Shown: positions 34,238 to 46,800, counted from the first letter of the stretch. The stretch is DNA of 64,000 nt from Paraphysomonas bandaiensis (GCA_965644295.1 CBFFRP010000276.1:87185-151184), one strand, 5' to 3'. The notes: generated from the letters alone by a model not told the origin. Made by a program: numbers and translations.

Positions 34238-34950
34238 TACTTTAGCTAACCTCATCATATACTTTCTTAAATACGGTATACACACACCGATTTACCACCT
34301 TGACATATTGCTTAATAGTCAAATCCTATATACTAGAACAATTAATAGATCAGAGACCTTTCTACAATGCAATCAACATGTACATTGAGAGTAATTTGAA
34401 CCCTGCCTCTCATATCATACGTATATTCATTATAGACTGAGGTTTTCAGTCACTAAAACTAACCTTTTAGTGGGAAAACTCTGAATTTCTGAATACTGAA
34501 ATCTGAAAATTCAGTGGTCAAAAATGGCTTTTAGGTGGCTTATTAAGCAAAACTGAATCTGAACACTGAATGTAGCCATAAAATTTAGTGTTCAGTGGTC
34601 CACTGTGCTTTCTATACTTATTTCTATAATAGGATACTAAGTGAACTAAAAATACCCATTTTTTATATTCAATTTCAACTATTTTGCATACATAAACAAC
34701 TATACATATGCGGGGTTTTGTGCATATTAGTCCTTATTTTATCCTGACTTTTATATAGAATCCAAGCCACAAAAAAACAGTACATTGCAAGAGGATGTCC
34801 ACCACAATATACACAGTGTCCCAGTCGTCAAAGAATGCAATCAATCTATGGTTCGTTCAGCCAGTGGGATGTTAATAGAGAAATTAAATGCATCATCAAG
34901 TGTACAAAGTGTATATATACTGTGTACTGTGTACTTAATACAGTTAAGTT
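34238..34950. other. Intergenic interval with a small hairpin
   Basis: Contains a perfect 8-bp stem CACTAAAA ... TTTTAGTG near 34451-34471 within a stretch rich in CTGAA/TTCAG motifs (34440-34620), possibly a worn MITE. No gene recognised. Confidence 0.4.
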
Positions 34951-35116
34951 ATCATATATAAGTGCAAGATATATAGTACATACATGATCTATATGCTTCC
35001 TACATCTGTATGATCGAGACCAGCGTTACTCAGCTCTCAGAACAGTCCTTAGATAGCACTATCGAATTAACCAGTACTTACATCAGCATTCCAACAAGCG
35101 GCATAACTATATCACA
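34951..35116 (+). promoter_or_regulatory. 5' flank shared by the three zinc-finger paralogues
   Basis: The 165 bp before the start of paralogue C closely match 32205-32386 (A) and 33915-34090 (B). Shared blocks include TATAAGTGCAAGATATATA, CAGCTCTCAGAACAGT, TAGCACTATCGAAT and ACTTACATCAGCATTCCAAC. They sit at the same distance from the ATG. Retained promoter or leader of a tandem duplication. Confidence 0.75.
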
Positions 35117-37675
35117 ATGGCAATGTGCGAATACTGTTACCGAGTATTTCCATCAGAACATTCATTAGAGCAGCATCAGGATGCAATGCATTGGATTGAA
35201 ATCGAGTGTGATTTATGTGATCGAGTATTCCAATCAAAACGTTCATTGAGGCAGCATCAAGATGCAGTGCATTCGATTGAAATCGAGTGTGACTTATGTG
35301 ACCGAGTATTCCAATCAGAACATGCATTAGAGCAGCACGTAAATGCCGTTCACCACTTTGAGTGTGATATATGCGACCGAGTATTCCAATCAGAACGTGC
35401 ATTAGAGCAGCACGCATATGCCGTACACCACTTCGAGTGTGACTTATGTGATCGAATATTCCAATCAGAACGTTCATTAAGGCAGCATCAAGATGCAGTG
35501 CATTCGATTGAAATCGAGTGTGATCATTGTGACCGAGTATTCCAATCAGAACGTGCATTAGAGCAGCACGTATATGCCGTTCACCACTTCGAATGTGATA
35601 TATGTGACCGAGTATTCCAATCAGAACGTTCATTGAGGCAGCATCAAGATGCCGTACACCACTTCGAGTGTGATTTATGTGATCGTGTATTCCAATCAGA
35701 ACGTGCATTAGAGCAGCACGCATATGCCGTACACCACTTCGAGTGTGATTTATGTGATAGAATATTCCAATCAGAACATTCATTAAGGCAGCATCAGGAG
35801 GCCGTGCATTCGATTGAAATCGAGTGTGATTTATGTGACCGAGTATTCCAATCAGAACGTGCATTAGAGCAGCACGTAAATGCCGTTCACCACTTTGAGT
35901 GTGATTTATGTGATCGGGTATTCCAATCAGAACATTCATTGAGGCAGCATCAGGATGCAGTGCATTCGATTGAAATCGAGTGTGATCATTGTGATCGAGT
36001 ATTTCAATCAGAACGTTCATTAGAGCAGCACGTAAATGCCGTTCACCACTTTGAGTGTGACATTTGTTACCGAGTATTCCAATCAAAACGTTCATTAAGG
36101 CGGCATCAGGATGCAGTGCATTCGATTGAAATCGAGTGTGATCATTGTGACCGAATATTCCAATCAGAACGTGCATTAGAGCAGCACGCATATGCCGTTC
36201 ACCACTTCGAATGTGATATATGCGACCGAGTATTCCAATCAGAACGTTCATTGAGGCAGCATCAGGAGGCCGTGCATTCGATTGAAATCGAGTGTGATTT
36301 ATGTGATGGAGTATTCCAATCAGAACGTGCATTAGAGCAGCATCAAGATGCCGTACACCACTTCGAGTGTGATTTATGTGATCGAATATTCCAATCAGAA
36401 CGTTCATTAAGGCAGCATCAGGATGCAGTGCATTCGATTGAAATCGAGTGTGATCATTGTGACCGAGTATTCCAATCAGAACGTGCATTAGAGCAGCACG
36501 TATATGCCGTTCACCACTTCGAATGTGATATATGCGACCGAGTATTCCAATCAGAACGTTCATTGAGGCAGCATCAGGAGGCCGTGCATTCGATTGAAAT
36601 CGAGTGTGATATATGCGACCGAGTATTCCAATCAGAACGTTCATTGAGGCAGCATCAGGAGGCCGTGCATTCGATTGAAATCGAGTGTGATTTATGTGAT
36701 GGAGTATTCCAATCAGAACGTGCATTAGAGCAGCATCAAGATGCCGTACACCACTTCGAGTGTGATTTATGTGATCGAATATTCCAATCAGAACGTTCAT
36801 TAAGGCAGCATCAGGATGCAGTGCATTCGATTGAAATCGAGTGTGATCATTGTGACCGAGTATTCCAATCAGAACGTGCATTAGAGCAGCACGTATATGC
36901 CGTTCACCACTTCGAATGTGATATATGCGACCGAGTATTCCAATCAGAACGTTCATTGAGGCAGCATCAGGAGGCCGTGCATTCGATTGAAATCGAGTGT
37001 GATTTATGTGATGGAGTATTCCAATCAGAACGTGCATTAGAGCAGCATCAAGATGCCGTACACCACTTCGAGTGTGATTTATGTGATCGAATATTCCAAT
37101 CAGAACGTTCATTAAGGCAGCATCAGGATGCAGTGCATTCGATTGAAATCGAGTGTGATCATTGTGACCGAGTATTCCAATCAGAACGTGCATTAGAGCA
37201 GCACGTATATGCCGTTCACCACTTCGAGTGTGATTTATGTTTCCGAGTATTCCAATCAGAACGTACATTAGAGCAGCACGCATATGCCGTTCACCACTTT
37301 GAGTGTGATTTATGTTTCCGAGTATTCCAATCAGAACATTCATTGAGGCGACATCAAGATGCCGTACACCACTTCGAGTGTGATCATTGCGACCGAGTAT
37401 TCCAATCAGAACGTGCATTAGAGCGGTACGCAGATGCTGTACAAACGAATCATGTCGATTGTGACCGAACAATTCAATCAGAAGGCCCCATTGAGCTTTT
37501 GTTCGCTCTAGATTCGAACGTATCTTCTAGTATGCCTTTTGCTGGAATTAATGATTGCAGGTGGACTTCTGTGTCTGCCCCAATGGCTACCACAACACGA
37601 CCTCCTGTTCCTTTCATGAGGACTGCCAGATCCAGGGCTTCAAGGGATGATTATAATTACTGTATCATAGCGTAA
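35117..37675 (+). CDS. C2H2 zinc-finger array protein, paralogue C (about 29 fingers)
   Basis: Single exon, 852 aa. I count 29 intact C-x2-C-x12-H-x4-H units, one degenerate unit and a remnant, joined by two alternating linkers (HFE and SIEIE). Fingers alternate between ERALEQH and ERSLRQH versions. A four-finger block (fingers 15-18, 20-23 and 24-27) is nearly identical three times, showing very recent duplication. The unique C-terminus (from about residue 780) is Ser/Thr/Pro-rich and ends DYNYCIIA. The protein is likely nuclear. The target is unknown and the near-invariant helix residues argue against a long specific DNA site. The opposite strand is open for nearly the whole length because of codon repetition. 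Confidence 0.85.
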   Translation: MAMCEYCYRVFPSEHSLEQHQDAMHWIEIECDLCDRVFQSKRSLRQHQDAVHSIEIECDLCDRVFQSEHALEQHVNAVHHFECDICDRVFQSERALEQHAYAVHHFECDLCDRIFQSERSLRQHQDAVHSIEIECDHCDRVFQSERALEQHVYAVHHFECDICDRVFQSERSLRQHQDAVHHFECDLCDRVFQSERALEQHAYAVHHFECDLCDRIFQSEHSLRQHQEAVHSIEIECDLCDRVFQSERALEQHVNAVHHFECDLCDRVFQSEHSLRQHQDAVHSIEIECDHCDRVFQSERSLEQHVNAVHHFECDICYRVFQSKRSLRRHQDAVHSIEIECDHCDRIFQSERALEQHAYAVHHFECDICDRVFQSERSLRQHQEAVHSIEIECDLCDGVFQSERALEQHQDAVHHFECDLCDRIFQSERSLRQHQDAVHSIEIECDHCDRVFQSERALEQHVYAVHHFECDICDRVFQSERSLRQHQEAVHSIEIECDICDRVFQSERSLRQHQEAVHSIEIECDLCDGVFQSERALEQHQDAVHHFECDLCDRIFQSERSLRQHQDAVHSIEIECDHCDRVFQSERALEQHVYAVHHFECDICDRVFQSERSLRQHQEAVHSIEIECDLCDGVFQSERALEQHQDAVHHFECDLCDRIFQSERSLRQHQDAVHSIEIECDHCDRVFQSERALEQHVYAVHHFECDLCFRVFQSERTLEQHAYAVHHFECDLCFRVFQSEHSLRRHQDAVHHFECDHCDRVFQSERALERYADAVQTNHVDCDRTIQSEGPIELLFALDSNVSSSMPFAGINDCRWTSVSAPMATTTRPPVPFMRTARSRASRDDYNYCIIA

Positions 37676-37853
37676 TAGCCAGGAAGTACAGTTGATATGT
37701 TCCTTAAGTATATTAGTTATAAGGTAATGAACATGTTGTCGCTTACTATTTTGCTACCGTGCCTACTATTTATTTTTTCATTTCTTAATTTAATATTTCT
37801 TAGAGAGATACGCAGGCACATAACAAGCATTGATATGGTTCTATAATTGTTAG

Positions 37854-39040
37854 CAGGCTTGCGTAACAATTAATTGGTGACAGGTGTCCAACAATAATAA
37901 TTCCAATTATTAATCAAGCGTCCTATTATTGGCAATGCAATTTATTGCCAATTAATTGCCTTTCATTCTATTGATAGATTTTAGAATAAATTTCTGAACT
38001 ATAATCTCATCCCAAAGAAACATCAACATTTTAACGCAGAAAATTCAACATTTCAAGGTGTCTAGGTGTCATTCGCTTGCGAAAATCTAGTCATGACAAT
38101 CTTAGCTGCTAAACAACCTCTCACAAACATTGGTAGTGCTATACGAATAATTCATGCAATGATATCGAGTTGGAAGTTTGATGTGTGCTTTTTGGCGCTT
38201 TTGGTTGTCTTAAAGTATACGAATGGCCTCGTTTTCCTCCTCCTCATCTTTCTCTTCATAATCAAGTTCACCTTCGTGTGCAGGTACATCATTTATCAAA
38301 AAGCGTCACACCTATGCTTTTCAGCGCGGTTCAGTTCTTCGTCCCCACCGCGCTGAGCTTTGACTACTGCTCTCTCGAAATCTGGATTTCCGCGTCTGCA
38401 CTCACCAGGTGAAATTTCATCCCAGGGTACTGACGAAGTAATTCATCAAATTTGTTCATTCGATGCCGTCCTGTTAAATAAATAAGAATGATAGGTATGG
38501 CTATCCAATGCTTCTAGTCCATTATTCTTGTACACACACAACGGATCCTCTGTATTAAGGTATTCTTGCACACACACATACTTCTCTTCCTCTGATAGTT
38601 GTACCTAGCGGATACACTTATATTACGTCATTTACATTACTATACTTGAATATTTTTCGAAGCAGTTGAATATGCTATCACATTATATATGCTATGTATC
38701 TAGACGATCGTTATGGACGTGCTAAGTTTGTTCTTTGTCAACGATCTTTGACATGATATATTACTCTTACATGCTGAGGTTAAAGTGTATACTAACCCTA
38801 ATTACGACTAATAAAATGATAACGTGACTGTGCACATACATCCATACTACTATGCCAACATATAATGGGTGTGTACCTAACATCACTAGCTAGATATCGT
38901 AAGATGCTATATATAATTTAGCCAGCCAATTAATTGGCAAGATTTACCAATAATAATTATTGAAATTATCACTTTTAAAACCAATTAATTGGCAATTATT
39001 GCCAATAAGTTGAAAACCAATTAATTGTTACGAAAGCCTG
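37854..39040 (-). mobile_element. Non-autonomous hAT-like element with 8-bp target duplication
   Basis: The ends CAGGCTTGCGTAAC (37854) and GTTACGAAAGCCTG (39040) are inverted repeats extended by AATTAATTGG motifs. The flanks are ATTGTTAG (37846-37853) and ATTGTTGG (39041-39048), an 8-bp duplication with one change, as expected for hAT transposition. The interior keeps only transposase-tail exons on the minus strand. At 1187 bp it is a deletion derivative. Confidence 0.85.
38190..38345 (-). pseudogene. Broken transposase tail inside the hAT-like element
   Basis: Read on the minus strand it matches 640-766 nearly base for base (ELNRAEK, then the acidic run). A one-base loss (AAAAGCATAGG versus AAAAAGCACAGG) shifts the frame. 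Further upstream on the same strand, near 38410-38470, an exon-like stretch reads RHRMNKFDELLRQYPGMKF. Confidence 0.7.
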
Positions 39041-39476
39041 ATTGTTGGATGCAATAAAATGTATTGCATGAAAGAGTAGTCACCGCTGTGTTGATTCAGT
39101 TAGTGAATAGTAATAGCCTTCATACTATATTCTATATTCTTAATCCAACTTGGTCTCTTCACGACTAAACCAACTAAGTACCGCTGCTTGAAGCATATTT
39201 ACTCTACTACTAACTACTAGTTGTGTAGATAGGCGTTTCAGCAGAGAAAAAATCAACGAGAGTGATCTGCGCAAAGCGCAAATCCATGGCACCTCATCGC
39301 TTGGAGGCACTTATGCGCTTTAATAGACATCTGTGGAATGCAAGCACAGTTAATAAGACAATAATTGGCAATTAGTGCTATAGGAAGCAAGAAGTAGCAA
39401 GAAGTTCAACCCAGAATTCTATATATTATAACCGAAAATGTATATATTTTCATGAAAATATTTAAGACTTATTCAG
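39041..39476. other. Intergenic interval
   Basis: No gene recognised. Contains a short inverted motif around CTGCGCAAAGCGCAAATC. Confidence 0.4.
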
Positions 39477-39945
39477 CTAACATATTTGGTATACAGTATA
39501 TAGGGTAGAGTTGATAGTTTTAACCATTACCACTGAAAGGAACACGGATACGTATACATCTAGTAGAATATATATGTTAAAAAAACACGGGTGTAGACTC
39601 TCACAATATATAACACCACAATTTGTTTGCAAGTTCAGTAGTTTATCAGTTATTTCAAGTACGATTTGAAAAGTCCATACGGATTTACCTGCAGAGAATG
39701 GCAATCAGAAAAATGGCCACTACACTGAATTAGACTTGGACAACACGCATACACACTTATAGACATATGGTACCTCCAAACACTATCGATGCATGACAAT
39801 TGCCATGACACCTGGCTGGACTGTATTGAAGGTGGGGAGAGGGTTGATGATATGTCGTAATATGAAGAGAGTGAGTATTAGTAACATGCATAAATGATAT
39901 AACACAAGTTAAAAATATGTCAGCTAAAATACTCATTAAGAACAT
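39477..39945 (-). CDS. Possible small secreted protein (two exons)
   Basis: The ATG at 39945 starts a signal-peptide-like run (MFLMSILADIFLTCVISFMH, then VTNTHS), followed by a His/Pro-rich segment. A GT after SPAR and an AG before GKSVWTF would join it to a second frame ending at 39477 with several Cys and a hydrophobic stretch. No family recognised. The only outside support is that palindromic repeat copy 4 points at this ATG exactly as the other copies point at well-supported start codons. Confidence 0.25.
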
Positions 39946-40159
39946 CTTGTAGCACGTAGATAAGGAGGTTCATACTAAGATTAGACTAGACTCAGTATGT
40001 TGTATATGTCATCATACGTCTGTAATTTATAATATAGAGAGTATCCTATCAAATGACAGAGTTTACTAGACATTAATAGATACATTAATAATGTATATTC
40101 ATCATCTTATGTAAGAGATATTACTGACTACTATACTACTAGATCTCTATGAGTATCCG

Positions 40160-40295
40160 TATCGGCATCCTTCAAAGATGCCTCATATATTGAGATAACA
40201 ATTATCTGTATTATAACCGTAGTTTTACTTCAGTAATATAGACGATTTTTGCATCAATTAATTCCCGAAAAATAAGATGCTGACTGCCGATACGT
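40160..40295 (+). repeat. Palindromic spacer repeat, copy 4
   Basis: CGTATCGGCATCCTTCAAAG ... CCCGAAAAATAAGATGCTGA and then CTGCCGATACG. A 13-bp internal stretch present in the other copies is missing. The outer ends CGTATCGGCA and TGCCGATACG form a clear inverted repeat. Lies upstream of the giant gene and 220 bp from the possible small gene start at 39945. Confidence 0.85.
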
Positions 40296-40828
40296 CCCAT
40301 ATAGGGAGAGTATACATGTATATCCATATCTACAGTGTATCATATCCTTGAATTTACCACAGGAAGCAGACTGACGTATGGGACTGGATTCCCCATACAG
40401 TATCTGCTTCGTTTAACCATCGTAGATATAATCGTACTTAGATTCATCTTTGCCCTTGTACATAAAGGCCCTTTTTTTAGAAGCAACTATACTAAAAAAG
40501 TCCTTTTTTTATATAGAATTTGAATATTTAGGTATATATCTATACAAGATTTTATATAATCTGCTGCTGGTACTACAACGTACGCATTTCATTGTGTTGT
40601 ACGTACTGATCCGTATCAAGCTTTAATATCCACTCTTTTTTATATGTAACTGAATATTGGCATGTTATTCAACGGACTTGATAGGGAGATATGCATATAT
40701 ATATACAAGCCTAGAATCAAGTTGCCATTGTTGCTAATATAAATGCCATATCATATTGATTATATATAGATGAAGTGTTAAATTGAATATCTATATATAT
40801 GATAAAGATTATAGTGTAAGTTGAAGTA

Positions 40829-43800
40829 ATGGTATTTAGTATGTTTCTCTTGACAGCGTTTGCTGTCTCATGTGTTTTAACCTCATGTGATGTTTTGTCG
40901 GATTCCTCTACTCTATATCCCACAGCCTATCCTACCTTAGGTAATGATATATCGTCGACAGAATATTACCCAGCCTCTGCTCAATATTCCATGTCTCTTC
41001 CTTCTTTTGGATCAATGCACTATGGCTTCTCTCATGAGATGTCTATGCCACAACAGGAATCTATGCAGTATGACTTCTCAATTGAATATTCATTTGAAGG
41101 ATCTCTAGGCTTTGGGGACTCTTTTGACTTTTCTTATTCTATTCATTTTCCACCTGAACATGGTGAGTCATTTCCTCCTACTGTATCTCCAACAGCAAAT
41201 CCCACGCTTAGTCCCACTGCTAACCCGTCAGCTGAACCTTTCACAGTACCAACTGAGCACCCAACCTTCTTCCCAACTGCATATCCTACACTCAACCCCA
41301 CATCATATCCAACTCTGTCTCCGACTGTTGATCCTACCTCCATGCCAACTGAACACCCAACCAACTTTCCAACTGCATTTCCTACACTGAGTCCGACATC
41401 TCTACCAACACAAGACGGTGAGACGAATCCTCCTACTGTATCACCAACCACTGATCCAACCACCGAACCAACAGCATATCCTACCAACTCCCCAACTGTG
41501 TCTCCTACACTCAGTCCCACTTTTTATCCAACTGCTTCACCAACCAGCTATCCAACAGCGTACCCTACAGCCACACTCTCCTCAATTCCCACAGGGTTTT
41601 CTATGACAGATGATGCTTCTATGGACTATGGTTTCTCTCACGAGATGTCTACGCCACATGAGGAATCTATGGGGTACGGATTTTCTTTTCAGGACTCTCA
41701 CGAGTTTTCTACGCCACACTTCAGTTTCTCTACTGACGATGATTTTTCTATTCCTGCACATTTTCCGATTGCATATCCCACTGTTTCACCTGAGCACTCA
41801 ACATTCTCTCCAACAGCGTATCCTATACTCAGTCCCACATCTTATCCAACTGTGTCTCCTACAGTAGATCCTACCGCTGATCCTACACTCAGTCCCACAT
41901 CTTATCCAACAGCGTATCCTACAATCAATCCTACATCTTTTCCGACGGTATCTCCTACATTAGATCCTACCTCTGAGCCAACTGAGAACCCAACCTTTTT
42001 CCCAACTGCATATCCTACACTAAGTCCGACATCTCTACCAACACAAGACGGTGAGACTAATCCTCCTACTGTATCTCCTACTGCAGATCCTACTGCGAAT
42101 CCAACTCAGTACCCAACAAACTATCCAACGGCATATCCTACACTCAGTCCCACATCATATCCAACTGTACCTCCTACTTCGGATCCAACTGTATCTCCAA
42201 CTCAGTATCCAACAAGCTATCCAACATCGTATCCTACAGTCACTCCCACATCTTATCCAACTCAGTATCCAACCAGTTCTCCGACAGCGTACCCTACGCA
42301 CAGTCCCACATCATATCCAACTGTTTCACCTACCACTGACCCATCCGCGGATCCAACTCCCTGTCCTACCAACTTCCCAACAGCGTATCCTACATTGAGT
42401 CCCTCATCATATCCAACTGTATCACCTACCGCTAATCCTACCGTCGATCCAACTCAGAATCCAACCACTTATCCGACAGCGTATCCTACACTCACTCCTA
42501 CATCTTATCCAACTTTGTCTCCGACTGTTGAACCCACCTCCATGCCAACTGAACACCCAACCAACTTCCCAACTGCATTTCCCACACTGAGTCCTACATC
42601 TCTACCAACACAAGACGGTGAGACGAATCCTCCTACTGTATCACCAACCACTGATCCAACCACCGAACCAACAGCATATCCTACCAACTCCCCAACTGTG
42701 TCTCCTACACTCAGTCCCACTTTTTATCCAACTGCTTCACCAACCAGCTATCCAACAGCGTACCCTACAGCCACACTCTCCTCAATTCCCACAGGGTTTT
42801 CTATGACAGATGATGCTTCTATGGACTATGGTTTCTCTCACGAGATGTCTACGCCACATGAGGAATCTATGGGGTACGGATTTTCTTTTCAGGACTCTCA
42901 CGAGTTTTCTACGCCACACTTCAGTTTCTCTACTGACGATGATTTTTCTATTCCTGCACATTTTCCGATTGCATATCCCACTGTTTCACCTGAGCACTCA
43001 ACATTCTCTCCAACAGCGTATCCTATACTCAGTCCCACATCTTATCCAACTGTGTCTCCTACAGTAGATCCTACCGCTGATCCTACACTCAGTCCCACAT
43101 CTTATCCAACAGCGTATCCTACAATCAATCCTACATCTTTTCCGACGGTATCTCCTACATTAGATCCTACCTCTGAGCCAACTGAGAACCCAACCTTTTT
43201 CCCAACTGCATATCCTACACTAAGTCCGACATCTCTACCAACACAAGACGGTGAGACTAATCCTCCTACTGTATCTCCTACTGCAGATCCTACTGCGAAT
43301 CCAACTCAGTACCCAACAAACTATCCAACGGCATATCCTACACTCAGTCCCACATCATATCCAACTGTACCTCCTACTTCGGATCCAACTGTATCTCCAA
43401 CACAGTATCCAACAAGCTATCCAACATCGTATCCTACAGTCACTCCCACATCTTATCCAACTCAGTATCCAACCAGTTCTCCGACAGCGTACCCTACGCA
43501 CAGTCCCACATCATATCCAACTGTTTCACCTACCACTGACCCAACCGCGGATCCAACTCCCTGTCCTACCAACTTCCCAACAGCGTATCCTACATTGAGT
43601 CCCACGTCATTTCCAACGGTTTCACCTACCGCTAATCCTACCGTCGATCCAACTCAGAATCCAACCACTTATCCGACAGCGTATCCTACACTCACTCCCA
43701 CATCTTATCCAACAGCGTATCCTACTGCTAATCCTACCTTCATGCCAACTGAATTTCCAACCAACTTCCCAACTGCATATCCTACACTCAGTCCTACTTC

Positions 43801-46800
43801 TTATCCAACTGTATTTCCTACTGTATCTCCTACCGCAGATCCAACTCAGTATCCAACCAGCTTTCCAACTGCATATCCTACACTAAGTCCCACCGCTCGG
43901 CCCACGGTAAGTGGTGAGACTAATCCTCCTACTGTATCTCCTACCGCAGATCCTACTGCGAATCCAACTCAGTATCCAACAAGCTATCCAACAGCATATC
44001 CTACACTCAGTCCCACATCATATCCAACTGTACCTCCTACTTCGGATCCAACTGTATCTCCAACTCAGTATCCAACAAGCTATCCAACATCGTATCCTAC
44101 AGTCACTCCCACATCTTATCCAACTCAGTATCCAACCAGTTCTCCGACAGCGTACCCTACGCACAGTCCCACATCATATCCAACTGTTTCACCTACCACT
44201 GACCCAACCGCGGATCCAACTCCCTGTCCTACCAACTTCCCAACAGCGTATCCTACATTGAGTCCCACGTCATTTCCAACGGTTTCACCTACCGCTAATC
44301 CTACCGTCGATCCAACTCAGAATCCAACCACTTATCCGACAGCGTATCCTACACTCACTCCCACATCTTATCCAACAGCGTATCCTACTGCTAATCCTAC
44401 CTTCATGCCAACTGAATTTCCAACCAACTTCCCAACTGCATATCCTACACTCAGTCCTACTTCTTATCCAACTGTATTTCCTACTGTATCTCCTACCGCA
44501 GATCCAACTCAGTATCCAACCAGCTTTCCAACTGCATATCCTACACTGAGTCCCACCGCTCGGCCCACGGTAAGTGGTGAGACTAATCCTCCTACTGTAT
44601 CTCCTACCGCAGATCCTACTGCGAATCCAACTCAGTATCCAACAAGCTATCCAACAGCGTATCCTACACTCAGTCCCACATTTCATCCGACTGTAACTCC
44701 TACAGTAGATCCTACTTCCATGCCAACTGAGTCTCCAACGTTTTTCCCAACTTCATATCCTACTTCGAGTCCTACACCATGTCCAACTGTATCTCCTACC
44801 ACTGATCCTACCGTCGATCCAACTCAGTATCCAACTCAGTATCCAACTCTGTATCCAACACTCAGCCCTACATCTTCTCCAACTGCATCTCCAACTACTG
44901 ATCCAACTGTCGATCCTTCTCAGTATCCAACAAGTTTTCCTACGGCATACCCTACACTCAGTCCAACTTCTTATCCAACTGCATCTCCTACAGCGGATCC
45001 CACCTCAATGCCAACAGAGAACCCAACCTTTTTCCCAACTGCATATCCTACACTCAGTCCCACCGCCCGGCCCACATTAACCGGAGAGACTAATTATCCA
45101 ACTGTATCTCCAACCTTGTTTCCTACTGCATTCCCTACATTCAGTCCCACTTCTTATCCGACTGCATCTCCTACCACTGATCCAACTGCCTATCCAACTC
45201 AGTACCCAACCAGCTATCCAACAGCGTATCCTACTCTGACTCCCACATTGTATCCAACTGTATCTCCTACGGTAGACCCTACCTCCATGCCAACTGAATT
45301 TCCAACCAACTTCCCAACTGCATATCCTACACTCAGTCCTACTTCTTATCCAACTGTATTTCCTACTGTATCTCCTACCGCAGATCCAACTCAGTATCCA
45401 ACCAGTTTTCCAACTGCATATCCTACACTGAGTCCCACCGCTCGGCCCACATTAAGCGGAGAGACTAATTATCCTACTGCATCGCCAACCTTGTTTCCAA
45501 CTGCATTTCCTACATTCAGTCCCACTTCTTATCCGACTGCATCTCCTACCACTGATCCAACTGCCTCTCCAACTCAGTACCCAACCAGCTATCCAACAGC
45601 GTATCCTACTCTGACTCCCACATTGTATCCAACTGTATCTCCTACCACTGATCCTACCGCAGATCCAACTCAGTACCCAACTAACTTCCCAACTGCATAT
45701 CCTACACTGAGTCCCACTGCTCGGCCCACAGTAAGTGGTGAGACTAATCCTCCTACTGTATCTCCTACCGCAGATCCTACTGCGGATCCAACTCAGTATC
45801 CAACAAGCTATCCAACAGCGTATCCTACACTCAGTCCCACATTTCATCCGACTGAATCTCCAACTGCCAATCCTACTCAGTTTCCAACTGTCTTGCCGAC
45901 ATCGTCTCCAACTGTCGCTCCTACCGATTTCCCCACAGTGAATCCTACTCTCTTTCCTACTGCTTTCCCGACGCAGTTGCCAACTGTTTCTCCGACACGT
46001 ACCCCGACTAATTTACCTACATGGTCTCCAACGAGAGTACCAACCCTTTTCCCCACTAGAGTCCCTACTGTAACACCTACAGTGTCGCCAACTATTTCCC
46101 AGAAACCTACATCCAGCCCCACATTTTCACCGACGAAAGCTCCCAATTTTGTGAGTTTTCCGCCGACTCGTTCTCCAACTTTCAAACCCACAAGGTTTCC
46201 AACATTTTCTCCAACGAAGATGCCGACCTCATCGCCAACATCTGCACCGTCATTTTCCAAAGGAACTGTTATTGAGAACAATGTCGTCGACTTTCTAAGT
46301 GACTATGTGCTGGAAGATGCGAAGCGTAGTGTGTTTTCTGATTTTTATTCAACAGGGGTTAAAGTTAGTGGTGGATGTGACGAGTGGGTTAGCTATGTAG
46401 ATGATGATATCAAAACATCACTAGTAGTGTATAAACCTGTGAAGCTAACCTTTGCAGCCACCGTTGAAGTCGAGGAGAATATAAGGAACACGACAGTTGT
46501 ATGCGAAGAAGGCATTGCGGATGACATAGTAAGTGCATTAACTAGTACAGTTGTTCCAGCAAATGACACAATGACGTCTTATTTTTGTAACAACACCTAT
46601 TGGAACGTTGGGTCATGTACCTCAGGAAATCCGGCCATATGTATTAATTGTACTGATCCATGCTCAGATACGGAAGCATTATACTCAGCAAGTTGCGCAG
46701 AGAGGCCTTCTTACGATTACGTCCGAGTACTACTTATTGATTTCGCCGAAAGGGATTTGCCAGCCACTGTCACGGATTTATTTATAACGTCCCCTTCGCA

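Noticed and set aside
35117-37450. CRISPR-like regular repeats
   Set aside because: Period and content are explained by tandem zinc-finger and ankyrin-like codons. There are no unique spacers and the genome is eukaryotic.
35112-37472. A 786-codon minus-strand open frame opposite the zinc-finger array
   Set aside because: It exists because the repeat unit happens to lack stops in that register. The sense strand has the Cys/His ligands, the start and the conserved 5' flank.
41112-46281. Many overlapping frames within the giant gene (Leu/Gln-rich plus strand, Gly/Val-rich minus strand)
   Set aside because: They are out-of-register readings of the Pro-Thr codon repeat.
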